64,000 bases of DNA from Streptomyces sp. NBC_01454 (GCF_036227565.1 NZ_CP109460.1:5890001-5954000), one strand, 5' to 3'. Shown: positions 8,403 through 19,107, counted from the first letter of the stretch. Translations and numbers: made by a program. Notes: generated by a model from the sequence alone, not told the origin.

Positions 8403-9413
8403 TCAGGAGTTCAGCTCGGCCAGCACCCGTAGCGTGTGCGGGTCCGGGGCGGTGACCAGCAGGTCGGTGACCGGGCCGGCCCGCCACAACTCCAGCCGCT
8501 CCGCGATCCGCTCGCGCGGGCCCACCAGCGAGATCTCATCGGCGAAGGCGTCCGGCACGGCGAGGACGGCCTCCTCCTTGCGCCCTTCGAGGAAGAGCCG
8601 CTGCACCCGCCGGGCCTCCTCCTCGAAGCCCATCCGCGCCATCAGATCGGCATGGAAGTTCTTTGCCGCGTGGCCCATGCCACCGATGTAGAAGCCGAGC
8701 ATCGCCTTGACCGGCAGCAGCCCCTCGGCGACGTCGTCACAGACCAGGGCGCGTGCCATCGGCGCGATGAGAAAGCCGTCCGGGGCGTGCGCCAGCGAGG
8801 CCCGGTAGACGTCGGTGCGCTGCGGTGACCAGTACAGCGGCAGCCAGCCGTCCGCGATCCGGGCCGTCTGGGCGATGTTCCTGGGCCCCTCGGCGCCCAG
8901 CAGAACGGGCAGACGGGCGCGCAGCGGGTGGGTGATGGGCTTGAGCGGCTTGCCCAGTCCGGTGCCGTCCGGGCCGCGGTAGGGGAGCGGATGGAAGGAC
9001 CCCTCCGAGACCACCGGCCCCTCCCGGCACAGGACTTGCCGGATCACGTCCACGTATTCGCGGGTGGCGGTCAGCGGGCTCTTGGGGAACGGCCGCCCGT
9101 ACCACCCCTCGACGACCTGCGGCCCGGACAGCCCCAGGCCCAGCAGCAGCCGGCCGCCGGAGAGATGGTCCAGGGTCAGGGCGTGCATGGCGGTGGCGGT
9201 GGGGGTGCGGGCCGCCATCTGGGCGATGCCGGTGCCCAGTGTGATCCGGGAGGTGTGGGCGCCGATCCAGGCCAGCGCGGTGAAGGCGTCCGAGCCCCAG
9301 GCCTCCGCGGTCCACACCGAGTCATAGCCCAGGCGCTCCGCCTCGCGGGCCAGTTCGAGGTGGCGGGGGTCGGGGCCGCGGCCCCAGTAGCCCAGGTGCA
9401 GACCGAGTCGCAT
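8403..9413 (-). CDS. LLM-class F420-dependent oxidoreductase
   Basis: A 336-residue TIM-barrel flavin/F420 enzyme of the luciferase-like family. It begins MRLGLHLGYWGRG, has the GYDSVWTAEAWGSDAFT strand-loop and the long SGGRLLLGLGLSGPQVVEGWYG segment, and ends with an LLVTA strand. Such proteins reduce or oxidise lipids and xenobiotics with F420 or FMN. A CTGAC-N5-GTCAG palindrome 58 bp upstream is shared with the lipid-type units, so it may belong to the same pathway. It converges with the preceding plus-strand gene with 14 bp between the stops. Confidence 0.88.
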   Translation of the reverse strand: MRLGLHLGYWGRGPDPRHLELAREAERLGYDSVWTAEAWGSDAFTALAWIGAHTSRITLGTGIAQMAARTPTATAMHALTLDHLSGGRLLLGLGLSGPQVVEGWYGRPFPKSPLTATREYVDVIRQVLCREGPVVSEGSFHPLPYRGPDGTGLGKPLKPITHPLRARLPVLLGAEGPRNIAQTARIADGWLPLYWSPQRTDVYRASLAHAPDGFLIAPMARALVCDDVAEGLLPVKAMLGFYIGGMGHAAKNFHADLMARMGFEEEARRVQRLFLEGRKEEAVLAVPDAFADEISLVGPRERIAERLELWRAGPVTDLLVTAPDPHTLRVLAELNS

Positions 9414-9468
9414 GCTGATCGCCCCTCTTCGGCGGCGTGGCGAGGCTTCCGGCGGGTGGCACGGCAGA

Positions 9469-9488
9469 TTCTGACGATGCGTCAGGCC
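9469..9488. promoter_or_regulatory. CTGAC-N5-GTCAG family site 2
   Basis: TTCTGACGATGCGTCAGGCC contains CTGAC-GATGC-GTCAG. It matches the site at 1357 at 17 of 20 positions. It lies 56-75 bp upstream of the LLM oxidoreductase start. Confidence 0.6.
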
Positions 9489-9533
9489 AAGTTCCGTCCG
9501 CGCACTGTACGGCCGGGTCGCGGGCAGCGCAAC

Positions 9534-9563
9534 GGCCCCCCGCCCGCAGGGGCGAGGGGCCGC
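9534..9563 (-). terminator. hairpin after DUF5336 gene
   Basis: CGGCCCC and GGGGCCG arms flank a GC-rich loop, 25 bp beyond the stop of the minus-strand membrane protein gene. A factor-independent-like terminator without a U-tract, as is common in Streptomyces. Confidence 0.5.
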
Positions 9564-9587
9564 GAAAGGACCGCTGTGCGTCCGGTG

Positions 9588-10445
9588 TCAGCCGCGCTGG
9601 ATACCGGTGGTGTCCTGCAGGACGCCACGGCGGCCGTCCTGGGTCTGCGCGATCAGGGCCTGGCCACGCTGCTCCACCGCGAGGTACCAGGTGCCGGGCG
9701 CCAGTTCGGCGATCGGCGCCGGCGAGCCGTCCTCGCCGTAGAGCGGGCGCGCGACGGGCACCGCGAACCAGAACGGCGCGAAGTCCGACGGGCTGCCGGC
9801 CGCCTGGGTGGCACCGGCCGCGCCCCCGGCCGTTCCGTCGACGGCGGGCGCCTGCTGGCCGTAGGCCTGGCCGCCCTGGGGCTGCTGCTGGCCGCCCGGG
9901 TAGCCGTAGCCGTGGCCCGCCTGCTGCTGGGCGCCGGGGTAGCCGTAACCCGGGTTGGGGCCCGCCCCGTAGGGGGCCGCCGCGGGCTGCGGCTTGGGGG
10001 CGCCGACCAGGGCGACCGTGAGCGGCGGAACCAGCGGCGTGGCGACGGCGCCGCCGGCCAGGAGCAGGGCGGCGATCAGGCCGATGATCAGGCCCGCGCC
10101 GGCGTTGGTGCTGCCGATGATGGTCCAGAACCCGGTCCACGCCGCGAAGACGGTGAGGGCGACACCGAACTGGGCGAGATCGAGGCCGGCGACCTTGCGC
10201 TGCTGCGGCAGCAGGCGGCTGAGGACGACGATCGCCGCGCCGATCACACCGGCCAGGTACATGCTCATGAGCGTGGACAGCGCATCCCAGGCGTTGAGGC
10301 TGGAGTAGGCCTGGGACTGGCAGTACTTGGCGGGCAGGCCGGAGCAGTCCGGGCCGCCGGTGAGACTGAGGAACGAGGCGATGAACAGCAGCACCGCTGC
10401 TCCGATCACCACGCCGTCGCCTCGAGTGAGGGAGCGGATGTTCAC
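9588..10445 (-). CDS. DUF5336-type four-TM membrane protein
   Basis: A 285-residue integral membrane protein. Four hydrophobic helices lie in the first ~150 residues (VVIGAAVLLFIASFLSL, a second with ALSTLMSMYLAGVIGAAIVVL, then ALTVFAAWTGFW and AGLIIGLIAALLLAGGAV). A Pro/Gly/Gln/Tyr-rich linker with YGYPGGQQQ repeats follows, then a small C-terminal domain (FWFAVPVARPLYGE...). GTG at 10445 is chosen because AAAGGA sits 7 bp upstream; the frame is open to 10523. Function unknown; the architecture is common in Streptomyces. Confidence 0.85.
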   Translation of the reverse strand: MNIRSLTRGDGVVIGAAVLLFIASFLSLTGGPDCSGLPAKYCQSQAYSSLNAWDALSTLMSMYLAGVIGAAIVVLSRLLPQQRKVAGLDLAQFGVALTVFAAWTGFWTIIGSTNAGAGLIIGLIAALLLAGGAVATPLVPPLTVALVGAPKPQPAAAPYGAGPNPGYGYPGAQQQAGHGYGYPGGQQQPQGGQAYGQQAPAVDGTAGGAAGATQAAGSPSDFAPFWFAVPVARPLYGEDGSPAPIAELAPGTWYLAVEQRGQALIAQTQDGRRGVLQDTTGIQRG

Positions 10446-10689
10446 GTAAGGGTCCTTTGTCGGTTTCGTGGGTCCGGTCGTCGCTGTTGCGGTGCGCGCA
10501 GTGCGAGGCACGGCGGTGGGCACCCATCGTAAAGGGGAACCCGCCGCCGAATCCGGCGGGCCGTCGGGTTGGTTTCCCCGTGCGGCCGGCAGCGCGTATC
10601 GGGCCCGGTATCGGAAGGGTTCCGCAGCCGTTGCGGGCGGTCCGTTCTGTGCGTCATCAGTGCGTCATCAGTGCGGTATCAGGGCGGTA

Positions 10690-11616
10690 TCAGTGCGTCA
10701 GGAAGTCCGTGATGCCCTCGGTGATCCCACGGGCCGCTTTCTGCCGCCAGTGTGCGTCGGTCAATTCCGCGGCGTCCTTCGGATCGCGCATATTGCCGCA
10801 CTCGATGAACACCTTCGGCACGGTGGAGAGGTTGAGGCCGCCGAGATCGGCGCGCACATCGAGCCCGGTGCCGTGGCCGATGTAATTGGACGGTGCGCTG
10901 CCGGTGACCGCGAGGAACCGGCCGGCCAGCCGTTCGCCCAGCTGCCGTGAGGGTGCCACGATCGCGGCGTTGTCGGCCGGCCCGGCCGTGACGCGCGCCG
11001 GGAGGATGACGTGGAAACCGCGGTTCCCGGGGGCCGAGCCATCGGCGTGGACGGAGAGCGCCACATCGGCGTGCGCCTCGTTCCCCCGGGCCGCCCGCTC
11101 GTCCACACACGGCCCGTACCGGCGGTCGCCGTCCTGGGTGAACACGACCTTGGCGCCCTCGCGCTGGAGGAGGGTGCGGGCGCGGCGGGCCACATCGAGC
11201 GTGAACGACGCCTCGGCGTAGCCGTCGTCGGTGGAGGTGCCGGTGGTGTCGCACTCCTTGTGGGCGTTGCCGATGTCCACCTGCCGGGCGATCTCCCGCC
11301 CGTGATCCCGGTTGTGCGGATTGTGGCCCGGGTCGAGGAGCACGACCTTGCCCTTGAGGCTGCCGTGCGCAGCGCCCGTGCCCGGGCCGGGGGAGTCCTT
11401 GCCGTCCGGCGGGTGGCCGGTGGCGCCGTGGCCGCCCGCGCTGCCCGGTGACCGGCTCGCGGCGGGTGGCCCGGCTCCGTGCGCCGGGCCGCCGTCGCCG
11501 CCCGCCGCCCGCCAGGCCAGCCAGCCCCCCACGCCGGCGACCACGACAGCGGTCAGTACGGCGAGGAGGACGCCGCGCAGGCGTCGGTGCGGTGGGAAAG
11601 TGTTGCCGTTCGACAC
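10690..11616 (-). CDS. N-acetylmuramoyl-L-alanine amidase (Amidase_3)
   Basis: A 308-residue membrane-anchored or secreted amidase that cleaves the peptide from the muramic acid of peptidoglycan. An N-terminal hydrophobic segment (VLLAVLTAVVVAGVGGWLAW) leads into a Ser/Gly/Pro-rich linker and an Amidase_3 domain with zinc-ligand motifs VLLDPGHNPHN and LSVHADGS and a late acidic motif FIECGNMRD. GTG at 11616 is chosen so that the gene does not overlap the upstream methyltransferase, which stops 20 bp away; the two may form one operon. Confidence 0.9.
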   Translation of the reverse strand: MSNGNTFPPHRRLRGVLLAVLTAVVVAGVGGWLAWRAAGGDGGPAHGAGPPAASRSPGSAGGHGATGHPPDGKDSPGPGTGAAHGSLKGKVVLLDPGHNPHNRDHGREIARQVDIGNAHKECDTTGTSTDDGYAEASFTLDVARRARTLLQREGAKVVFTQDGDRRYGPCVDERAARGNEAHADVALSVHADGSAPGNRGFHVILPARVTAGPADNAAIVAPSRQLGERLAGRFLAVTGSAPSNYIGHGTGLDVRADLGGLNLSTVPKVFIECGNMRDPKDAAELTDAHWRQKAARGITEGITDFLTH

Positions 11617-11635
11617 GTCCGCGATGGTAGCCCGC

Positions 11636-12295
11636 TCAGAAACCGGGACCGGTGCGCCGCAGAACGTGCAGTGAACGGTGGGCCGACACCTCGGTGAACG
11701 CGCCGGACTCCAGGGCCCTGCGGTAGATCCGGTACGGGGCCTGGCCGCCGTCCGCCGGGTCCGCGAACACATCGTGGATGACCAGCAGGCCGCCGGGTGC
11801 GAGGTGCGGTGCCCAGCCCTCGTAGTCGGCGGTGGCGTGCGCGTCGGTGTGCCCGCCGTCGATGAAGACCAGGCCGACCGGGGCCTGCCAGACGGCCGCG
11901 ACCTGCGGCGACCGGCCCACCAGGGCGATCACCTGGTCCTCCAGGCCCGCGGCGTGCAGGGTGCGGCGGAAGGTGGGCAGGGTGTCCATCCGGCCGACCT
12001 CCGGGTCGACGACGGTCGGATCGTGGTACTCCCAGCCGGGCTGCTGTTCCTCGCTGCCGCGGTGGTGGTCGACGGTGACGGCCATCACCCCGGCGGCGCG
12101 CGCGGCGTCCGCGAGCAGGATCGTGGACCGGCCGCAGTACGTGCCGACCTCCACCAGCGGCAGCCCGAGCGTGGCCGCCCCGGCCGCCGCCGCGTACAGG
12201 GCGAGCCCCTCGTCCACGGGCATGAAGCCCTTCGCCGCCTCGAACGCGGCGAGAATCTCCGGCTGCGGAGCGGTCGGAGCCGTGGGAGCGGACAT
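11636..12295 (-). CDS. SAM-dependent methyltransferase (Methyltransf_24 type)
   Basis: A 219-residue class I methyltransferase. It has LVEVGTYCGRSTILLADAA (motif I), VTVDHHRGSEE (post-I), VGLVFIDGGHTDAHATADYEGW (metal/substrate segment as in catechol-like and sugar O-methyltransferases) and GGLLVIHDVFAD. Substrate unknown. Start ATG at 12295. Probably cotranscribed with the downstream amidase gene 20 bp away. Confidence 0.85.
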   Translation of the reverse strand: MSAPTAPTAPQPEILAAFEAAKGFMPVDEGLALYAAAAGAATLGLPLVEVGTYCGRSTILLADAARAAGVMAVTVDHHRGSEEQQPGWEYHDPTVVDPEVGRMDTLPTFRRTLHAAGLEDQVIALVGRSPQVAAVWQAPVGLVFIDGGHTDAHATADYEGWAPHLAPGGLLVIHDVFADPADGGQAPYRIYRRALESGAFTEVSAHRSLHVLRRTGPGF

Positions 12296-12730
12296 GGGCT
12301 TCCTCCTGGTGGTGCGGTCAGGGGCTCATCGTGCCGTATGGGGTGGGGCGGGTGGTGTGCGGGTGGTGTGCGGCGAGGGGAGGGGCGCTCCGGTACCGGA
12401 GATTCGGATATCGGAACGGCGGCTCGTAATTCCCGCCCCGGGAGCCGGCCGCACGGGCGGGTTTCCGTCCGTTCTCCGTGCGTTCCCTTCGATTTGTATC
12501 GCCCGCCCGTTTCCCGGATACCGGGAAGGCCGGATGTCGGCATGCGGTGAATTCGCGTACGGGGAGTGGAGAAGGGGGCGGGAGGGGGAGAGTGGGAAAT
12601 GGCGAGACGTGCGGCGGAATTCACCGGGCCGATTCTGTGCGCCTCCTGGCCGTTTCCTGTGTGCGTCCGGAGTGGTTCTTGTGCGGGCCCGGAGAGGCCC
12701 CTGTACGGGTCCCCGTGCAGGGCGGAGGCC
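12296..12730. other. intergenic stretch, no gene seen
   Basis: About 435 bp of somewhat lower G+C than its neighbours. No coding frame has Streptomyces codon bias or a recognisable product. It must contain the promoter of the minus-strand methyltransferase; no operator is recognised. Confidence 0.6.
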
Positions 12731-12940
12731 ATGACCAGCGATCGTTCTGCCGTGTCTCGTGACCGTCGTTGCGTCGAGCTCCGTGAGCTTCTGCGCAGTC
12801 GCCGGGCTCGGGTCTCACCTGCTGATGTCGGTATGCCGGATGGTGGGCGGCGGCGGACGCCGGGGCTGCGGCGCAAGGAGGGGCCCGCACAGCCTGGTGG
12901 TGTCACACCCAGGATGAGCGGGCACTGGAGGGCATCGTGA
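12731..12940 (+). pseudogene. remnant of XRE/MmyB-type HTH regulator
   Basis: The first ~45 codons encode the N-terminus typical of the XRE-type regulators with a MmyB ligand-binding domain: RCVELRELLRSRRARVSPADVG, a GRRRTPGLRRKE segment, then a degraded match to the AQLAGVS helix. After that the frame loses all similarity and stops at 12940, giving 69 residues where about 280 are expected. The ATG is intact. The next gene, 21 bp on, encodes an oxidoreductase of the kind these regulators often neighbour, suggesting a deletion joined the two. Confidence 0.75.
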
Positions 12941-12961
12941 CAGTCCGGCAGGATCACTGCC

Positions 12962-13945
12962 ATGAACAGCAGCAACACGCAGATGAAGGCAGTGACCATT
13001 CCCGAGTTCGGCGAGGCCGAGGTGCTCCGCGTCGAGCAGACGCCGGTCCCCGAGCCCGGGCCCGGACAGGTGGCCATCGACGTGGCCTATGCGGGCGCCA
13101 ACTTCGCCGAGGTGCTCTACCGACGCGGCGTGGTGGACGTACCGCTGCCCTTCGTGCCCGGCATCGAAGTTTCCGGCCGCATCCGCGCCCTCGGCGAGGG
13201 CGTCACGGACCTGACCGTCGGCCAGCCGGTGGCTGCGCTGACGATCGTCGACAGCGGCGGCTACGCCGAGGTGGTGGTCACCTCCGCGGACCTGGTCGCC
13301 CCGCTGGACGGTCTCGGTATCGGACTCGGCGTTGCCGCGGCACTCCCCTCCAACAGCACCACCGCTTTCCTGGTCCTGGACCGGGTGGCGCGCATCGAGC
13401 CCGGAGACCGTGTCCTGGTCCATGCCGCGGCGGGCGGGGTGGGCAGCCAGCTCGGCCAGGTCGCCCGGCTGCTGGGCGCCGGCCGTGTGGTCGGGACGGT
13501 CGGCAGCGAGGCGAAGATCGAGACCGCCAAGCGATTCGGCTACGACGAGGTGATCCTGCGTGACCAGGTCGCCGGGGCAGGCGAGTTCGACATCGTCGTC
13601 GACATGGTCGGCGGCCCCTCCCGCACTGCCGGCTTGGACCGGCTGGCCCCCATGGGGCGGCTGGTGGTGATGGGTAACGCCTCGGGCGCCGAAGACGTCG
13701 ACATCCCCGCCAACCACCTGTGGTTCACCAACAAGACCGTCTCCGGCTTCAACCTCGCCGCCTTCGCCGCTGCCTTCCCCCAAGACGCCGGGCTGGCCCT
13801 GCGACGCGCCGTACAGGCCGCAGCTCAGGGAACTCTGCGGGTGCAGGTCGCGTACCTGCCGCTGGAACAGGCCACCGAGGCACACCGCCGCATCGAATCC
13901 GGGCGCACCACCGGCAAGCTGGCCCTCGCCGTCGCGACGCCGTGA
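12962..13945 (+). CDS. zinc-less quinone oxidoreductase-like NADPH dehydrogenase
   Basis: A 327-residue MDR-superfamily enzyme: N-terminal GroES-like domain (MKAVTIPEFGEAEVLRVEQTPVP), PFVPGIEVSGR, then a Rossmann domain with the nucleotide loop HAAAGGVGSQLGQVARLLGA. Zinc-ligand cysteines are absent, as in quinone/enone reductases. It directly follows the XRE/MmyB remnant; loss of that regulator may have left it deregulated. ATG at 12983 (MKAVTIP) is a possible alternative start. Confidence 0.88.
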   Translation: MNSSNTQMKAVTIPEFGEAEVLRVEQTPVPEPGPGQVAIDVAYAGANFAEVLYRRGVVDVPLPFVPGIEVSGRIRALGEGVTDLTVGQPVAALTIVDSGGYAEVVVTSADLVAPLDGLGIGLGVAAALPSNSTTAFLVLDRVARIEPGDRVLVHAAAGGVGSQLGQVARLLGAGRVVGTVGSEAKIETAKRFGYDEVILRDQVAGAGEFDIVVDMVGGPSRTAGLDRLAPMGRLVVMGNASGAEDVDIPANHLWFTNKTVSGFNLAAFAAAFPQDAGLALRRAVQAAAQGTLRVQVAYLPLEQATEAHRRIESGRTTGKLALAVATP

Positions 13946-14012
13946 GGTGGGGCTGCCCGCATTCAGGTTCTCGAAGGGCGAGCATCCGCCCACCTTCCCG
14001 TCGCCCATGGCC

Positions 14013-14031
14013 ACCTGACCTTCCGTCAGAA
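14013..14031. promoter_or_regulatory. CTGAC-N5-GTCAG family site 3
   Basis: Contains CTGAC-CTTCC-GTCAG (14015-14029), a near-perfect palindrome. It abuts the KstR-type operator that begins at 14032, so two regulators could compete or cooperate at the acyl-CoA dehydrogenase promoter. Confidence 0.6.
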
Positions 14032-14045
14032 TGAAACGTGTTCTA
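14032..14045. promoter_or_regulatory. KstR-type operator 3
   Basis: TGAAACGTGTTCTA fits TnnAACnnGTTnnA fully. It ends 11 bp before the ATG of the acyl-CoA dehydrogenase gene, so the transcript may be nearly leaderless and the site would overlap the promoter. Confidence 0.8.
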
Positions 14046-14056
14046 GTCTGCCCCGC

Positions 14057-16240
14057 ATGGGCATCGGAATCACACAAGAACAACGTGACCTGGCCGAGGC
14101 GGTGGGGGGCTGGGCCGCGCGGGTCATGCCGCCCGGAGAGGTGCGCAAGCTGCTCGACGCCGCGCCGGGGCCGCAGGGGCGGCCCGCCTACTGGGAGCAG
14201 CTCGCCGCACAGGGGCTGCTAGGGCTGCATCTCCCCGAGGCCGACGGCGGGGGCGGCGGTGAGCTGCTCGATCTCGCGGTGGTGCTGGAGGAGTTGGGCC
14301 GCACCGCGTTCCCCGGCCCGTATCTGCCCACCGTCCTCGCCGCCGAGCTGCTGCACCGCGGCGGCGCCCGGCACCTCGTCCGGGACCTCGCCGCCGGCAC
14401 CCTGACCGGCGCCGTCGCGCTCGGGGCGGGCTCGCTCACCGCCACCGGGGCCGACGGCGGCTACATCCTGGACGGCACCGCGCCCCCGGTCCTCGCCGGC
14501 GCCGACGCGGACCTGATCGTGCTGGCCGCGCGGACCCCCGACGGCCCGGTCTGGCTCGCCGCCGACGCCGCGGCGCTGACCGTACGGGTTCAGGAGAGCG
14601 CCGACCCGACCCGGCCGACCGCCGAGGTGCGCGCCGAGGGGGCCCTGGTGCCCGCCGACCGGCTGCTGGCCGTCGACGACTCCCTGGTCCGCGACCTGGC
14701 CGGGGTGCTGTTCGCCGCCGAGAGCTGCGGTACGGCCGCCTGGGCGCTGCGCACCGCCACCGAACACGCCGCGGTACGCGAGCAGTTCGGCCGCCCCATC
14801 GGCCAGTTCCAGGCGGTCAAACACCTCTGCGCCGAGATGCTCGTCCGCTGTGAACAGGCCCGCGCCCTGGTCTGGGACGCGGCCCGCGCCCTGGACGAGC
14901 CGCCCGAGGTCCGCTCGCTGGCCGCGGCGCTGGCCACCGCCACCGCTCTGGACGCCGCCGTCGGCTGCGCCAAGGACTGCATCCAGATCCTCGGCGGCAC
15001 CGGCTTCACCTGGGAACACGACGCCCACCTCCATCTGCGCCGGGCCCTGGTGGCCCGCGCGCTGCTCGGCGGCGGCGACACCCACCGGCTGCGCGCCGCC
15101 CGCCTCGCCGCCGGCGGTGCCCGGCGCGCGCTGCGGCTGGAACTCCCCGCGGAGGCCGCCGGGTTCCGTGCCGGGGCCCGCACGGTCATCGACGGCGTAC
15201 GCGGCCTCGACCCGCAGGCGGCCCGCCGCGCCCTGGCCCCCACCGGCTATGCCGCCCCGCACCTGCCCCGGCCCTGGGGGCTGGGCGCCGGCCCCGTCCA
15301 GCAGCTCGCCATCCAGCAGGAACTGGCGGCCGCCGGGGTCCGGGTCAGCGATCTGGGCATCGCCACCTGGGTGGTGCCCGCGCTGCTCGCCCACGGCACC
15401 CGGGAGCAGCAGGAGCGCCATCTGCCGCCGACCCTGCGCGGCGAGCGGCTGTGGTGCCAGCTGTTCTCCGAGCCCGAGGCCGGCTCGGACCTGGCCTCCT
15501 TGCGGACCCGCGCCGAGCGGGTGGACGGCGGTGGCTGGCGGATCAACGGGCAGAAGGTGTGGACCTCGGCCGCCCAGTGGTCGAGCCACGGCATCCTGCT
15601 CGCCCGCACCGACCCCGAGGCCCCCAAGCGCAAGGGACTGACCTTCTTCGTCGTCGACATGAAGTCCCCCGGCATCGACATCCGCCCGCTGAAGGAGATC
15701 ACCGGCGACGCCCTCTTCAACGAGGTCTACTTCGACGACGTGCTGCTGCCGGCCGACGCGGTGGTCGGTGCGGTCGACGACGGCTGGAAGGTGGCCCGCA
15801 CCACCCTGGACAACGAACGCGTCCACATGGCCGATCAGTTGACCTTCGACACCGGCCTGGAACAGCTTCTCGCCCGGGCCGGCGAGCCGGCCGAGGCGGT
15901 GCGGGTGCGGCTGGGCGCGCTGGCGGCCGAGGCGCACGCCCTGGGCTGCATCTCGCTGCGCACCACGCTCCAGCAGGTATCGGGCCTGGAGCCCGGGGCC
16001 GGCGCCAGCATCCGCAAGCTGGTGCAGACCCCGCACCAGCAGAAGGTCGCCGAGCTGGCGCTGGAGCTGCTCGGCCCGGCCGGTGCGGTGCGCGAAGGGG
16101 CCGGCGAGCGGGCGCTGCACGGCTTCTTGATGTCGCGCTGTCTGACCATCGCCGGCGGCACCACCCAGGTGCAGCTGAACGTCGTCGCGGAGCGGCTGCT
16201 CGGCCTGCCGCGCGACCCGGAGCCCCGCCCCCTGATCTGA
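14057..16240 (+). CDS. fused double acyl-CoA dehydrogenase
   Basis: A 727-residue protein of two tandem acyl-CoA dehydrogenase modules. Module 1 (about 1-360) has ACAD helices and the C-terminal flavin region EQFGRPIGQFQAVKHLCAEM and IQILGGTGFTWEHDAHLHLRRA. Module 2 (about 385-727) has QLFSEPEAGSDLASLRT, the WTSAAQW loop and SRCLTIAGGTTQVQLNVVAERLLGLPRD. In actinobacterial steroid and branched-lipid breakdown, two ACAD subunits form heterodimer-type alpha2beta2 enzymes; this chain looks like such a pair fused. It introduces the alpha,beta double bond into an acyl-CoA. A KstR-type operator precedes it and a thiolase-like gene follows after 32 bp. Confidence 0.92.
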   Translation: MGIGITQEQRDLAEAVGGWAARVMPPGEVRKLLDAAPGPQGRPAYWEQLAAQGLLGLHLPEADGGGGGELLDLAVVLEELGRTAFPGPYLPTVLAAELLHRGGARHLVRDLAAGTLTGAVALGAGSLTATGADGGYILDGTAPPVLAGADADLIVLAARTPDGPVWLAADAAALTVRVQESADPTRPTAEVRAEGALVPADRLLAVDDSLVRDLAGVLFAAESCGTAAWALRTATEHAAVREQFGRPIGQFQAVKHLCAEMLVRCEQARALVWDAARALDEPPEVRSLAAALATATALDAAVGCAKDCIQILGGTGFTWEHDAHLHLRRALVARALLGGGDTHRLRAARLAAGGARRALRLELPAEAAGFRAGARTVIDGVRGLDPQAARRALAPTGYAAPHLPRPWGLGAGPVQQLAIQQELAAAGVRVSDLGIATWVVPALLAHGTREQQERHLPPTLRGERLWCQLFSEPEAGSDLASLRTRAERVDGGGWRINGQKVWTSAAQWSSHGILLARTDPEAPKRKGLTFFVVDMKSPGIDIRPLKEITGDALFNEVYFDDVLLPADAVVGAVDDGWKVARTTLDNERVHMADQLTFDTGLEQLLARAGEPAEAVRVRLGALAAEAHALGCISLRTTLQQVSGLEPGAGASIRKLVQTPHQQKVAELALELLGPAGAVREGAGERALHGFLMSRCLTIAGGTTQVQLNVVAERLLGLPRDPEPRPLI

Positions 16241-16272
16241 CCCCCGCCCGTCCGCTCCCCTGGAGGACACGC

Positions 16273-17484
16273 ATGGCTGGCAAGGCGTACATCGTCGGCG
16301 TCGGGATGACCAGGTTCGTCAAGCCCGAGACGGGCGACCGGCCGTACTGGGGCCTGGTGAAGGAGGCGGGCGGCGCCGCGCTCGCGGACGCCGGGATCGA
16401 CTACGAGGCCGTCGAGCAGGTGGCGGCAGGCTACTGCTTCCAGCCCTCGACGGCCGGGCAGCGCGCCACCTATGAGCTGGGCCTGACCGGCATCCCGGTC
16501 TACAACGTCAACAACAACTGCGCGACCGGCGCGACCGCGCTGATGATGGCGCGCCAGTTCGTCGAGGGCGGCATCGACGACTGTGTGCTGGCCCTCGGCT
16601 TCGAGATGATGAAGCGCGGCGCCCTGGGCGGCGGCGCCGACAGCGGCGATTTCCGGACGTCCCCGGTGGCCCGCCACTACGGGGTGATGGCCGCCGCCCA
16701 CGGCTTCGAGCGGACCCCGCCCACCGCCCAGATCTTCGGCAATGCGGCCCGCGAGCACATGGCGCGCTACGGCACCACCGCCGAACAGCTCGCCGCGGTC
16801 GGCGCCAAGAACCACCGGCACTCCGCGCACAACCCCTACGCCCAGTTCCAGGAGGTCTACACGGTCGAGGAGGTCCTCGCCGCCACGACCATCCACCGGC
16901 CGCTGACCAAGCTCCAGTGCTCACCGACCTCGGACGGTGCGGCCGCCGCCGTGGTCGCCTCCGAGCGGTTCGTCCGGGAACACGGGCTGGCCGGCCGGGC
17001 GGTGGAGATCGCCGCGCAGGCCATGACGACGGACACCGGCGACAGCTTCGCCTCGGGCTCCTGCATCGATGTGGTCGGCCGGCCGATGTCGCGGGCCGCG
17101 GCCCGGCAGGCGTACGCGGCCGGCGGCCTCGGCATCGAGGACGTGGACGTGATCGAGCTGCACGACTGCTTCTCGGTCAATGAGCTGCTGACGTACGAGG
17201 CGCTGGGGATGTGCGCGGAAGGGGAGTCGGGAAAGCTGGTCGCTGACGGCGCCACCACCTACGGCGGCCGCTGGGTGGTCAACCCCTCCGGCGGGCTGAT
17301 CTCCAAGGGGCACCCGCTGGGGGCGACGGGCCTGGCGCAGGCCGCGGAGCTGGTCTGGCAGCTCCGCGGCACCGCGGGCGAACGCCAGGTCCCCGGCGCC
17401 CGGGTGGGCCTGGCGCACAACATCGGCCTGGGCGGCGCGGCGGTGGTCACCGTGCTGCGGCGAGGAGACCACCCGGCGGACTAA
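16273..17484 (+). CDS. thiolase-like lipid-transfer protein
   Basis: A 403-residue thiolase-superfamily protein of the SCP-x/lipid-transfer type. The nucleophile region is VNNNCATGATAL and the C-terminal active-site segment is GGLISKGHPLGATG, with HDCFSVNEL between them. Such proteins (Ltp-like in actinobacterial steroid catabolism) carry out thiolytic or aldol-type cleavage of acyl-CoA chains. It is the second gene of the KstR-type operon with the fused acyl-CoA dehydrogenase. Full length for the family; SD GGAGG lies 6 bp before the ATG. Confidence 0.92.
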   Translation: MAGKAYIVGVGMTRFVKPETGDRPYWGLVKEAGGAALADAGIDYEAVEQVAAGYCFQPSTAGQRATYELGLTGIPVYNVNNNCATGATALMMARQFVEGGIDDCVLALGFEMMKRGALGGGADSGDFRTSPVARHYGVMAAAHGFERTPPTAQIFGNAAREHMARYGTTAEQLAAVGAKNHRHSAHNPYAQFQEVYTVEEVLAATTIHRPLTKLQCSPTSDGAAAAVVASERFVREHGLAGRAVEIAAQAMTTDTGDSFASGSCIDVVGRPMSRAAARQAYAAGGLGIEDVDVIELHDCFSVNELLTYEALGMCAEGESGKLVADGATTYGGRWVVNPSGGLISKGHPLGATGLAQAAELVWQLRGTAGERQVPGARVGLAHNIGLGGAAVVTVLRRGDHPAD

Positions 17485-17561
17485 CTCCCCACCACGAGCG
17501 GGTGGTTGGCCCGGCCGGGGAGGGCGAGTGCGCCGACGCCCTGCCGGGCCGGGCCGCGTGG

Positions 17562-19028
<1,467 letters not shown>

Positions 19029-19107
19029 TCAGGGCAAAGAGTGCATATCTCGTGAATCGCCGATTTCCGCAGGTTCCGGCCCAGGCCGGAGATTCTGCAC
19101 GACGACC

